DNA from: Hyphomonadaceae bacterium | GTDB taxonomy: Bacteria > Pseudomonadota > Alphaproteobacteria > Caulobacterales > Aquidulcibacteraceae | DNA: 64,000 nt | Reading direction: 5' to 3' | Assembly (NCBI GenBank): GCA_016791385.1 | Contig: JAEUMR010000022.1 | Span: 31,980-95,979, forward strand | Made by a program: the position numbers and the translations under genes | Notes under the pieces: model-generated | Seen by the model: the letters and a program-made list of their open reading frames with translations, nothing else | What the model was told of the DNA's origin: nothing | Databases searched by the model: none | In this document: positions 25,522-33,763 of the stretch, one piece after another | Layout: the number at the start of each line of letters is the position of its first letter | Position numbering within the stretch: position 1 is the stretch's first letter

Positions 25522-26235
25522 TTATTTCACAGCCAGCTGGTGCAGCAGGGCGGCGGCTTCGATCTGAGATTTGACGCCGAGCTTTGCGAACAGCGATTTG
25601 AGCTGCGCGCGAATGGTGTGTTCCGATACGCTGCGTGCAAGTGCGATCTCGCGCACCCGGCGCCCTTGGCGAAGCATGCCGGCGACCGCCGCCTCTGAAG
25701 GCGTCAGGCGAAAATCGCGAAGCAAGTGTTCTTGGTTCTCGCGCTCGCTCGCCGCGGAGTCCGTTTCAGTGAATGTCACGCAGACGACGGACCGTTCCGC
25801 CGCTGCATCGCCGGCTGCAGGCAGCGGCGAGGCCCGGATGCGTCTGAGAACGCCATCGCCCAACGCCACCAAGCCTTCATGCTCGGTGTTCGATGCGCGT
25901 GCGGCGTCGATTATGGAGGCGACGGCGCGGTCGTTGACAAGCAGTTCGCGGTCAACGATCGCCAGCGTCTCGCCGTGCCCGGTAAGACGGCGCGCGGCTT
26001 CATTGGCAGCGACGATCTTGTTCTCGGCGGTCAGCAACAGAACCGCATCGCGCAGAGCCTCGAAAGCAAGGGCGTACAGACAGGACGGGACCGTCCCAAC
26101 GCCGTCATGTGCGCATGAGTAGGGCGATTTGACCGCTTGGCGCGTTCGGCGCGGCGCCCCCTCAGCGCCGCCAGGCACGCCGCCCGCCGCGCCAATTCCC
26201 TCTCCGACGATCGAGTCTGTCTTTGGAAAGTCCAT
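25522..26235 (-). CDS. PAS-like domain LuxR-family transcriptional regulator
   Basis: A 237-residue protein. The middle part (~50-150: YALAFEALRDAVLLLTAENKI then AANEAARRLTGHGE) looks like a PAS sensor. The C-terminus is a GerE/LuxR helix-turn-helix with LTPSEAAVAGMLRQG and SVSEHTIRAQLKSLFAKLGV. No receiver domain is present. The first ~45 residues are low-complexity, so the true start could be internal; ATG 26235 has aaggggg upstream. It lies just upstream of the repeat-protein operon on the same strand and may control it, but nothing in the sequence proves this. Confidence 0.82.
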   Translation of the reverse strand: MDFPKTDSIVGEGIGAAGGVPGGAEGAPRRTRQAVKSPYSCAHDGVGTVPSCLYALAFEALRDAVLLLTAENKIVAANEAARRLTGHGETLAIVDRELLVNDRAVASIIDAARASNTEHEGLVALGDGVLRRIRASPLPAAGDAAAERSVVCVTFTETDSAASERENQEHLLRDFRLTPSEAAVAGMLRQGRRVREIALARSVSEHTIRAQLKSLFAKLGVKSQIEAAALLHQLAVK

Positions 26236-26256
26236 CCGGGCGAGCCCCCTTCACCT

Positions 26257-26312
26257 CAGATTTGAGGCTGCCTAGGTTGCCACCTGCGGTAGATTTTGCC
26301 GCCGCAAATCTG
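26257..26312. promoter_or_regulatory. Inverted repeat in the LuxR/LysR divergent region
   Basis: Cagatttg (26257-26264) and caaatctg (26305-26312) form an 8-bp inverted repeat separated by 40 bp, with a tighter cctca-gatt-tgagg palindrome overlapping the first arm. The 88-bp region separates the divergent LuxR-type and LysR-type genes, where LysR proteins usually bind. Confidence 0.4.
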
Positions 26313-26323
26313 GGAACGGGGTA

Positions 26324-27295
26324 TTGCCTAAATCGAAGCACCGGGAGAAGCGGCCCAGCGCCCGGCTGGACTGGGACGACATTCGCATCTTCGCCGCCGT
26401 AGCGGCGGCGGGGAGCGTGAACAAGGCCGCGGTGGAGCTCAAGGTCCAGCCATCCAGCGTGAGCCGCCGTATCGGCGACCTCGAGAAGCGGATGGAAGCC
26501 AAGCTGTTGCTGCGAACGCGCACCGGCGTGTCGCTGACGGCGGCAGGCGAAGACCTGCTCGACCGCGCCCAATCCATGCAGCGTATCGCAGACGATATTG
26601 AACGTGCGGTGCGTGCGCGTGACAAGCGGGACGAGGGCGGTGTGACGATCGCCGCGCCGGATGGGGTGGGCGCGCTCTGGTTGGCGCCGCGCATCCCGGA
26701 TTTCCTCGATCGGTATCCTCAGATCCAATTGGCGTTGAATTGTATCCAGGACGGAGCGGCGCCTGACCTCGTGCGTCGCCCAGATATCAGCATTTCGGTG
26801 GACAAGTCGCTCGCAGATATTGGCGATGACGCCTCCGAGCTTGCGACCATGCACTACGTCTTCGCAGCCTCACCGGCGTATTTGAAAGCGCACGGAACGC
26901 CCAATTCTCTAGCCAGCGCGGCGGTTGATCACCGCGCCCTTAAGCATACCGGTCAGGTGATGCAGCGTGATAACCGGACTTCGCGCGCCTATGCCGCCGC
27001 AGCGCTTGCGTCCTTTTCGCTGGAGTCGAACTCGAGTTCCGCTGTTGTCGCTGCGCTCAGGGCGGGCGCTGGAATTGCCACTGTTCCCACCTATTTGCTG
27101 ACTCTCGCGCCTGAACTCGTGGTGATTGGCGGCGAGCAGAGCGTGCCGATCAAGCTGTGGCTGATCGTGCACAAGCAATCGCGTCACGCTGCGCGCGTCG
27201 CGCGGGCCGCTGATTGGCTCAGGTCTGTATTCGATGGCAAAACGAACCCGTGGTTCCGGGCCGAATACGTCCCTCCCGACGAGTTCGAGACCTAG
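26324..27295 (+). CDS. LysR-family transcriptional regulator
   Basis: A 323-residue LysR regulator. The HTH is near residues 17-75 (LDWDDIRIFAAVAAAGSVNKAA then SSVSRRIGDLEKRM) and the periplasmic-binding-like effector domain spans ~100-300. The start is TTG 26324 preceded by a gggaacgggg purine stretch; no ATG is available nearby. It is divergent from the PAS-LuxR gene, so its first target may be that gene. Effector unknown. Confidence 0.88.
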   Translation: MPKSKHREKRPSARLDWDDIRIFAAVAAAGSVNKAAVELKVQPSSVSRRIGDLEKRMEAKLLLRTRTGVSLTAAGEDLLDRAQSMQRIADDIERAVRARDKRDEGGVTIAAPDGVGALWLAPRIPDFLDRYPQIQLALNCIQDGAAPDLVRRPDISISVDKSLADIGDDASELATMHYVFAASPAYLKAHGTPNSLASAAVDHRALKHTGQVMQRDNRTSRAYAAAALASFSLESNSSSAVVAALRAGAGIATVPTYLLTLAPELVVIGGEQSVPIKLWLIVHKQSRHAARVARAADWLRSVFDGKTNPWFRAEYVPPDEFET

Positions 27296-27378
27296 CACTT
27301 AGCTGCTCAGCCGGCGGCGCGCGGCGTCGACGTGCGGCCCAACGAGCTGCTCCACAATGCGTTGGCTGAGCCAGCACC

Positions 27379-27792
27379 TTAGCTGCGCTGTTTCAACAGG
27401 TCCCGGATTTCGCCGAGCAGTTTGATGTCCTCGGGCTTCTCGGGCGCGCTTGCTGGCGCTTGTTCCTGCTTGCGCTTCATCTGGTTGATGCCCTTCACGA
27501 ACAGGAAGATCACCCAGGCAACAATGACGAAGCTGATCAGGGTGGTGATGAACTTGCCGTAGTTGATCGTCACCAGCTCAGCGTCCGGCGGCGCCATTGG
27601 CGAGCGCGGCAGCGTGATGGCGAGGTCGGAGAAGTCGAGGCCGCCTGTCAGCCAGCCAATCGGCGGCATGACCAGGTCATTCACCAGCGATTGCACGATG
27701 CCGTTGAAGGCCGCGCCGATGATCACGCCGACGGCGAGATCGACGACGTTGCCCTTGAGCGCGAACTCGCGAAACTCTTTGACGATGGACAT
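27379..27792 (-). CDS. mscL: Large-conductance mechanosensitive channel
   Basis: A 137-residue inner-membrane channel that opens under membrane tension to release osmolytes on hypo-osmotic shock. The start at ATG 27792 gives the canonical [27 protein letters not shown]-terminus and first pore helix. The loop contains [10 protein letters not shown]2 is [23 protein letters not shown], and the C-terminal bundle ends [14 protein letters not shown]. Length and motifs are normal for MscL. Confidence 0.97.
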   Translation of the reverse strand: MSIVKEFREFALKGNVVDLAVGVIIGAAFNGIVQSLVNDLVMPPIGWLTGGLDFSDLAITLPRSPMAPPDAELVTINYGKFITTLISFVIVAWVIFLFVKGINQMKRKQEQAPASAPEKPEDIKLLGEIRDLLKQRS

Positions 27793-27907
27793 GGGCTCGG
27801 TCTCCCAGACTAGGCCTGTGGGCAAGATACCCCTGATTTGCGGGCGTCGTGCAAGACCGACAGATTTGCGCTGGGCGCAGGCTGACGTGCGTCAATCCGG
27901 CGGACGC

Positions 27908-28198
27908 TTACGGCTCTTCGCCGCCATTGACCTTCAGCCGCAATTCTTTGCCCGGCTTGAAGAAAGGAACACGTTTGGCGGAGACCTTGACGGTCTGACC
28001 CGTGCGCGGATTGCGGCCGGTGCGGGCCTCGCGCTCGCGCACCGAAAAGGCGCCAAAGCCGCGCAGTTCGACGCGGCCGCCCTGCGCCAGCGCCTCACCG
28101 ACCTCGTCGAGGACGATGTCGACGGCGTGCTCGATTTCCGACGCCTTCAGGGGCGCCATCTCTTCCTGCAGCTTCGCGACCAGTTCAGAGCGCAGCAT
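27908..28198 (-). CDS. ihfB: Integration host factor subunit beta
   Basis: A 96-residue DNA-bending HU/IHF-family protein. ATG 28198 gives MLRSELVAKLQEEM. The beta-arm motif GRNPRTGQTVKVSAKRVPFFKPGKELR is clear, and RVELRGFGAFSV distinguishes an IHF-beta type. It lies downstream of rpsA in the conserved cmk-rpsA-ihfB order. Two hairpin terminators in the 178-bp gap suggest partial uncoupling from rpsA. IHF supports sigma-54 flagellar promoters in Caulobacter, relevant to the flagellar genes further along. Confidence 0.93.
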   Translation of the reverse strand: MLRSELVAKLQEEMAPLKASEIEHAVDIVLDEVGEALAQGGRVELRGFGAFSVREREARTGRNPRTGQTVKVSAKRVPFFKPGKELRLKVNGGEEP

Positions 28199-28280
28199 TG
28201 GCCGGGTCCCCAACATTCCCGGCGCATCAAGCCCTGGGGGCGGACCGGCGTCAACCGTGCAGATGCTTGAACTCACGTAA

Positions 28281-28304
28281 GAAAAAGGCCTCGCGGGGGC
28301 GAGG
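28281..28304 (-). terminator. Second hairpin downstream of rpsA
   Basis: CCTCGC-gggg-GCGAGG is a perfect 6-bp stem followed, on the minus strand, by CCTTTTTC. It is a backup terminator or attenuator between rpsA and ihfB. Confidence 0.6.
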
Positions 28305-28309
28305 GCGCG

Positions 28310-28354
28310 CAAAAATGAAAAGGCCCGGCGCACCTTGGCGGGCGCGCCGGGCCT
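28310..28354 (-). terminator. Rho-independent terminator of rpsA
   Basis: A perfect 11-bp stem, AGGCCCGGCGC / GCGCCGGGCCT, encloses a 12-nt loop and on the minus strand runs into TTTTCATTTTTG. It starts 23 bp after the rpsA stop. Confidence 0.85.
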
Positions 28355-28376
28355 GATCGCAGCGAAGGGTCTTCGC

Positions 28377-30074
28377 TTATTGCTTGGTGCGGTCCTTCAG
28401 GGCCGCGCCGAGGATGTCGCCCAGCGAGGCGCCGCTGTCGGACGAGCCGAACTGCGCGATCGCTTCCTTCTCGTCGGCGAGTTCCATCGCCTTGACAGAG
28501 AGCGAAACGCGGCGGCTCGACTTGTCAAAGCCGGTCACCATCGCGTCGAGGCGGTCGCCGACCGAGAAGCGGTCAGCGCGCTGCTCTTGGCGGTCGCGCG
28601 AGAGGTCGCTCTTGCGGATGAACGAACGCAGCGCATTGCCTTCGCCGAACGAAACCTCGATGCCGCCGGAAGCGACGTCGACAACTTCGACGGTGAGAAT
28701 CTGGCCCTTGCGATAATCGGCGTCGGCCATCGGGTCGGACGCGACTTGCTTGATGCCAAGCGAGATGCGTTCCTTCTCGACGTCGACGTCGAGAACCTTG
28801 GCCTTCACCACATCGCCCTTGTTGTAGCGGGCGAGGGCTTCCTCGCCTTGGGCGTCCCAGGCGATATCGGAGAGGTGGACCATGCCGTCGAGTTCGGCAT
28901 TGAGGCCGACGAACAGACCGAATTCGGTGATGTTCTTGATCTCGCCTTCGATGACCGAGCCAACCGGGTGCTGCTGCAGGAAGGATTCCCACGGATTCTG
29001 CTGCACTTGCTTGATGCCAAGCGAGATGCGGCGCTTGTCGCCGTCCACGTCGAGCACTTGCACGTCGACTTCCTGGCTGGTGCTCAGGATCTTCGAGGGA
29101 TGCAGGTTCTTCTTCGTCCAGCTCATTTCCGAGACGTGGACGAGGCCTTCGACGCCCGGTTCGAGTTCAACGAACGCGCCGTAGTCGGTGATGTTGGTCA
29201 CGCGGCCCTTGAACACGCCGTTGGCCGGGTACTTGGCTTCGACGCCATCCCACGGGTCGCTCATCAGCTGCTTCATGCCGAGGCTGATGCGCTGGGTGTC
29301 CGGATTGATCTTGACGATCTGGACCTTCACCGTGTCGCCGACATTGAGCACTTGGCTCGGATGCGACACGCGCTTCCAGCTCATGTCGGTGACGTGCAGC
29401 AGGCCGTCGATGCCGCCGAGGTCAACGAACGCGCCGTAATCGGTGATGTTCTTGACCACGCCTTCGCGGACTTCGCCTTCACGCAGCTGACCGACGATCT
29501 CGGCGCGTTCGGAGGCGCGGCTCTCTTCGAGCACGGCGCGGCGCGAGACGACGATATTGCCGCGCTGGCGGTCCATTTTCAGGATCGCGAACGGCTGCAC
29601 GATGTTCATCAGCGGGCCGACGTCGCGCACCGGGCGGATGTCCACTTGGCTGCCCGGCAGGAACGCGTTAGCGCCGCCGAGGTCGACGGTGAAGCCGCCC
29701 TTCACGCGGCCGACGATCGCGCCGTTCACCGCTTCTTGCGCGGCGAAGCTCTTTTCCAGACGCGTCCAGGCTTCTTCGCGGCGCGCCTTTTCGCGGCTGA
29801 CGACAGCGTCGCCGAGCGCGTTTTCGATACGGTCGAGATAGACTTCGACAATGTCGCCGGCCTTCGGTTGGCCCGCGCCGTCGTCGACGAGGAATTCACG
29901 CAGAGGGATGCGGCCTTCGGTCTTGAGGCCGATATCGACAACGACGAAATCGTTTTCGATTGCGACGACGGTTGCCGGGATCACCCGGCCTTCGACCATG
30001 CCGCGAGAGCCGAGGCTCTCACTGAGAAGCGCGGCGAAATCGTCGCGCGTGGGGGAAAGGGCTTGTGCCGCCAT
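28377..30074 (-). CDS. rpsA: 30S ribosomal protein S1
   Basis: A 565-residue protein with six S1/OB-fold repeats, each showing the V-x-G-x-V and GxxGLxHxSxxxW pattern, for example DGLLHVTDMSWKRVSHP and EGLVHVSEMSWTKKNLHP. S1 unfolds mRNA and delivers it to the 30S subunit. The start is ATG 30074 (MAAQALSPTRDDFAAL) after a ggag site; a longer reading frame upstream has no site and would overlap the cmk terminator-like hairpin. Downstream of cmk, as in most alphaproteobacteria. Confidence 0.97.
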   Translation of the reverse strand: MAAQALSPTRDDFAALLSESLGSRGMVEGRVIPATVVAIENDFVVVDIGLKTEGRIPLREFLVDDGAGQPKAGDIVEVYLDRIENALGDAVVSREKARREEAWTRLEKSFAAQEAVNGAIVGRVKGGFTVDLGGANAFLPGSQVDIRPVRDVGPLMNIVQPFAILKMDRQRGNIVVSRRAVLEESRASERAEIVGQLREGEVREGVVKNITDYGAFVDLGGIDGLLHVTDMSWKRVSHPSQVLNVGDTVKVQIVKINPDTQRISLGMKQLMSDPWDGVEAKYPANGVFKGRVTNITDYGAFVELEPGVEGLVHVSEMSWTKKNLHPSKILSTSQEVDVQVLDVDGDKRRISLGIKQVQQNPWESFLQQHPVGSVIEGEIKNITEFGLFVGLNAELDGMVHLSDIAWDAQGEEALARYNKGDVVKAKVLDVDVEKERISLGIKQVASDPMADADYRKGQILTVEVVDVASGGIEVSFGEGNALRSFIRKSDLSRDRQEQRADRFSVGDRLDAMVTGFDKSSRRVSLSVKAMELADEKEAIAQFGSSDSGASLGDILGAALKDRTKQ

Positions 30075-30191
30075 ACTTAGTTCAACTCCAGTTCGCTTAA
30101 GGGCCGGCCGGTTGTCTCCGGCGGTCTCGGCCGCACCATGCGACCGTCCTTCGTCTCGATTGCTTCCCCGACGGGGAAGTTTGGGAGGAAA

Positions 30192-30231
30192 CAGAAAACG
30201 CCCCGCGGACCTCAGGTCCCGGGACGCGCCA
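30192..30231 (-). terminator. Terminator-like hairpin at the cmk stop codon
   Basis: On the minus strand gggacc-tga-ggtcc, extended imperfectly by cgtcc/gggcg, overlaps the cmk stop and is followed by TTTTCTGTTT. It may attenuate read-through into rpsA, which needs much higher expression than cmk. Confidence 0.45.
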
Positions 30232-30847
30232 GCGCCGCGTCGATAATCCGACACGCGGCCTCCACGGACGCCTCTATAGAAAGATGAGTGGTGTCCAGCA
30301 AGTGCGCATCGGGGGCCTGCCTCAGCGGGGAATCCGCCCGGGTCATGTCCCTCTCATCGCGTTCGGCAATCTGGGCCTTCAGGGCGTCAAATTCGATGCT
30401 TTCGCCGCGGCCCCGAAGCTCCTTCAGCCGCCGCTCGGTGCGGACCTTGAGGTCCGCCGTCACGAACAGCTTCACCTCGGCGTCCGGGCAGATGACGGTG
30501 GCGATGTCGCGGCCGTCCAGGACCGCTCCAGCCGGGTCGGCGGCGAAGGCGCGTTGGGCCTTGCGCAGAACCGCCCGCACGGCGGGGATGGCGGCCACCT
30601 TCGAGGCGGCCAAGCCGGCCGCGCTGGAGCGGATGCGCCGCTCGTCGATCGCGCCAAGGTCCAGCGTCTCAGCCGCGGCGACCCCGGCCGCCGGGTCTGC
30701 CGGATCGCCGCCGGCGTCGAGCACGGCTAGTCCCACGGCGCGATAAAGCGCGCCCGTGTCGAGCCGTTTCAGGCCGTAATGCTTGGCGACCCCCGCCGCG
30801 ACCGTGCCTTTGCCGGATGCGGTGGGGCCGTCGATGGCGATGATCAT
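30212..30847 (-). CDS. cmk: Cytidylate kinase
   Basis: A 211-residue nucleotide kinase that converts CMP/dCMP to the diphosphate. The P-loop GPTASGKGT is at residues 7-15, LDTGALYRAVG follows at ~30-40, and the DGRDIATVICPDAEVKLFVTA and lid-arginine regions are normal. The start ATG 30847 begins MIIAIDGP. It precedes rpsA on the same strand. Its usual upstream neighbour aroA is 2.9 kb away, separated by two plus-strand genes. Confidence 0.96.
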   Translation of the reverse strand: MIIAIDGPTASGKGTVAAGVAKHYGLKRLDTGALYRAVGLAVLDAGGDPADPAAGVAAAETLDLGAIDERRIRSSAAGLAASKVAAIPAVRAVLRKAQRAFAADPAGAVLDGRDIATVICPDAEVKLFVTADLKVRTERRLKELRGRGESIEFDALKAQIAERDERDMTRADSPLRQAPDAHLLDTTHLSIEASVEAACRIIDAALARPGT

Positions 30848-30944
30848 GGCCGGGCGCTTAGCAGGAGAGGGGCGCGAAGGCGAGCACGCCCCCTGCCGCT
30901 AAGGGACGCTTGACAGAAGTCATGCCGTCGCGCCGGAGTTGAGC

Positions 30945-32450
30945 ATGCAAACCGAGACCTTCGACGTCATCGTGGTCGGCGCCGGCCTGTCGGGCATTGG
31001 CGCGGGCTACCATCTGCAGAACCGCTGTCCGGACAAGAGCTACGCCATCCTCGAAGCGCGCGAGGCGATCGGCGGCACCTGGGACTTGTTCCGCTATCCC
31101 GGCATCCGCTCGGACAGCGACATGTACACGCTGGGCTACAATTTCAAACCGTGGACCGAGCAGAAGGCGATCGCCGATGGCCCCTCGATCCGCAAGTACG
31201 TGAACGAGACCGCCAAAGAGTACGGCATCGATCAGCACATCCGCTTCAAACACAAGGTGACGCGCGCCGATTGGTCCTCGAGCGAAGCGCGCTGGACCGT
31301 CACGGCGGAAACGCCGGAGGGCGTAAAGCGCTTCAAGACGCCGTTCCTGCTGATGTGCGCGGGCTATTATCGCTACGACCAGGGCTATCTGCCCGAGTTC
31401 AAAGGCACGGAGCGCTTCAAAGGTCAGCTCATTCATCCTCAGCACTGGCCGGAAAATCTCGACTATGCCGGCAAGCGCGTTGTCGTGATCGGGTCCGGCG
31501 CAACGGCGGTGACGCTGGTGCCATCGATGACCGACAAGGCCGCGCACGTCACCATGCTGCAGCGCTCGCCGACCTACATGATCTCGATGCCGGCGGAAGA
31601 TGCGCAGGCCAATTGGCTGCGCCGCCATTTGCCCGCGAAACTGGCCTACGATCTGACCCGCCTGCGCAAGGTGCTGTTCCAGCAATTCTTCTTCCGGCTG
31701 GCGCGATCGAGCCCGCAGAAGACGAAGGAGCGTTTACTCGGTTTGCTGCGCGAGCAGCTCGGGCCCGACTACGATCTCGATACCCATTTCACCCCGCGCT
31801 ATAATCCATGGGAAGAGCGGCTCTGCCTCGTTCCCGACAACGACATGTTCATCGCCATCCGCGAAGGCAAAGCGTCGGTGGTCACCGATCACATCGACGA
31901 GTTCACCGAGAAGGGCATCAAGCTCAAATCCGGCAAGGAACTCGAAGCCGACATCGTCATCACGGCCACGGGCCTCAATCTGCAGGTGCTTGGCGGCACG
32001 GAGGTCTATGTCGACGGCGAGAAGGTCGATACGGGCAAGTCATTTGCTTACAAAGGCGCGATGCTGTCGGACGTGCCGAACCTGGCGTTCGTGTTCGGCT
32101 ACACCAACGCCTCGTGGACGCTGCGCGCCGATTTGATCTGCGAATACGCCTGCCGGCTCGTCAACTATCTCAGCGAGTACGGACTGGCCTCGGCCACGCC
32201 GCGCATGCGCCAACACTTGGATGAAAAGCCGTTCGTCGATTTTTCGTCCGGCTATTTCCAGCGCGCTAAGAACATCCTGCCGAAGCAGACCGCGATGGCG
32301 CCTTGGAAGCAGAACCAGAGCTATGCGCACGATCTGATGGATCTGCGCTTCGGCGCTCTGGAAGACGGCGTGCTCGAGTTCAAGCGTGCGCCGGAAGCGC
32401 CGGCGCAAGGCCAGGCGCAGCCCGCTCGGCAGGCGGCGCTGGCGAAGTAA
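30945..32450 (+). CDS. Flavin-containing (Baeyer-Villiger type) monooxygenase
   Basis: A 501-residue FAD/NADPH enzyme. The first Rossmann motif is VVGAGLSGIGAGYHL. The Baeyer-Villiger fingerprint FxGxxxHxxxW(P/D) is exact: FKGQLIHPQHWP. The second nucleotide motif VVVIGSGATAV follows at once. These define a class B monooxygenase that oxidises ketones to esters or lactones, or heteroatoms. ATG 30945 is 6 nt after ggag; a TTG two codons earlier is not needed. The two genes 30945-33763 interrupt the aroA-cmk order on the opposite strand. Substrate unknown. Confidence 0.92.
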   Translation: MQTETFDVIVVGAGLSGIGAGYHLQNRCPDKSYAILEAREAIGGTWDLFRYPGIRSDSDMYTLGYNFKPWTEQKAIADGPSIRKYVNETAKEYGIDQHIRFKHKVTRADWSSSEARWTVTAETPEGVKRFKTPFLLMCAGYYRYDQGYLPEFKGTERFKGQLIHPQHWPENLDYAGKRVVVIGSGATAVTLVPSMTDKAAHVTMLQRSPTYMISMPAEDAQANWLRRHLPAKLAYDLTRLRKVLFQQFFFRLARSSPQKTKERLLGLLREQLGPDYDLDTHFTPRYNPWEERLCLVPDNDMFIAIREGKASVVTDHIDEFTEKGIKLKSGKELEADIVITATGLNLQVLGGTEVYVDGEKVDTGKSFAYKGAMLSDVPNLAFVFGYTNASWTLRADLICEYACRLVNYLSEYGLASATPRMRQHLDEKPFVDFSSGYFQRAKNILPKQTAMAPWKQNQSYAHDLMDLRFGALEDGVLEFKRAPEAPAQGQAQPARQAALAK

Positions 32451-32512
32451 ACCGCCTCTGGCGTGGCGCGTGCTCCTCGTTTACCACCGCGTAAGCTGAA
32501 GGGGCGCGCCGC

Positions 32513-33763
32513 GTGAAGATCATCAGTTTCATCGTTCTGCTGGCGCTCGTCGCCGGCATTGTCGCGGGCGCGCTGATCCGCACCGAGGCGCCCGCGCTCA
32601 CCGGCGCGGCTAATGTCATGGAAGCGTTCGGCGGGCTTTGGCTGAATGCGCTCAGGATGACGGTGGTGCCGTTGATCGTGGCGCTGATCGTTACCGGCAT
32701 CGCTTCCGTGGCGGACGCGGCGCAAACCGGCGGCCTTGTTGCGCGCGCGGCGCTTCTGTTCACCGTGCTGATCTTCTTGGCGGCGATCTACACCACGATC
32801 GCGACCACCGCCTTCCTCAATGCCTGGCCGCTCGACCCTGAAGCCGCGCGGGCGTTCGTCGCCAGCATCGGCGCAGACGCGCCCCACATCACCGAGGCGC
32901 CGACTTTTACGAGCTGGTTGCAGAGCCTTGCGCCCGGCAATCCGGTGGCGGCGGCCGCCAATGACAATATCCTTTCGCTTGTGGTGTTTTCGATCTTCTT
33001 CGGCTTCGCCGCGACGCGGCTGGAACCCGGCCTGCGCCAGCACATTATCGGCTTTTTCCGCGCCGTTTCCGAAGCGATGATCGTGATCGTGCATTGGGTG
33101 CTGCTGGCGGGCCCAATCGGCGTGTTCGGGTTGGCGCTGGGCGTGGGCCTGCGCGCGGGCTTCGGCGCGGCGGGTACGCTGACGCAGTACGTCGTCATCG
33201 TCACCAGCGTGACGGCCGGCAGCACTCTGATCGCCTGGCTCATCGGCATCATCTTCGGCCGCCAACAGATTGGCCGTTTCACCGCTGCGTGCGCGCCGGT
33301 CTGGGCGGTCGCCGCTTCAACGCAATCTTCGCTCGCCTCTCTGCCGGCGATGTTGGAAGCGTCGCTTAGCAGCTTGCGTTTGCCAGCGCGCGTGGCGGAC
33401 GTCGTATTGCCGCTGGCGGTCGCTGTGTTTCGTTTCACCTCGCCAGTGGCCAATCTTGCCGTGGTCTATTTCGTGGCGCGTCTGTACGGGTTGGACCCAA
33501 GCATGATGCAAATCGGCAGCGCCATCGTGGTCGCCTACGCCGTCAGCATCGCCGCGGTGGGTTTGCCTGGGCAGGTCTCGTACATCGCCTCGATCGCGCC
33601 GATCTGCATCACCATGGGCGTGCCAACTGAAGTGCTCGGCGTGCTGATCGCGGTTGAAGTGATCCCTGACATTTTCCGCACGCTCGGCAACGTCACCGCT
33701 GACGTGGCGGCCACGGCGATCCTTGCCGGCGGCAAGACCGAAGCGCGTGCAGACGCCGGCTAG
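32513..33763 (+). CDS. Dicarboxylate/amino acid:cation symporter (DAACS family)
   Basis: A 416-residue inner-membrane transporter of the GltP/DctA family. About eight transmembrane helices plus two re-entrant loops are expected. Conserved pieces include the N-terminal LRMTVVPLIVALIVTGIASV, the NDNILSLVVFSIFFGFA loop, the serine-rich re-entrant STQSSLASLPAML, and the TM7/TM8 region TSPVANLAVVYFVARLYG and GLPGQVSYIASIAPI. The start GTG 32513 has gaaggggcg upstream. It would import C4-dicarboxylates or acidic amino acids with Na+ or H+. Convergent with aroA (4-bp overlap). Confidence 0.9.
   Translation: MKIISFIVLLALVAGIVAGALIRTEAPALTGAANVMEAFGGLWLNALRMTVVPLIVALIVTGIASVADAAQTGGLVARAALLFTVLIFLAAIYTTIATTAFLNAWPLDPEAARAFVASIGADAPHITEAPTFTSWLQSLAPGNPVAAAANDNILSLVVFSIFFGFAATRLEPGLRQHIIGFFRAVSEAMIVIVHWVLLAGPIGVFGLALGVGLRAGFGAAGTLTQYVVIVTSVTAGSTLIAWLIGIIFGRQQIGRFTAACAPVWAVAASTQSSLASLPAMLEASLSSLRLPARVADVVLPLAVAVFRFTSPVANLAVVYFVARLYGLDPSMMQIGSAIVVAYAVSIAAVGLPGQVSYIASIAPICITMGVPTEVLGVLIAVEVIPDIFRTLGNVTADVAATAILAGGKTEARADAG

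Noticed and set aside
27296-27378. Terminator between the LysR gene and mscL
   Set aside because: Gctcagcc and ggctgagc form an 8-bp inverted repeat, but about 50 bp apart and without a T-run, so no compact hairpin is supported.
28335-30080. Plus-strand 581-codon open frame opposite rpsA
   Set aside because: Antisense shadow of a highly conserved ribosomal protein gene in GC-rich DNA, with no recognisable domain.
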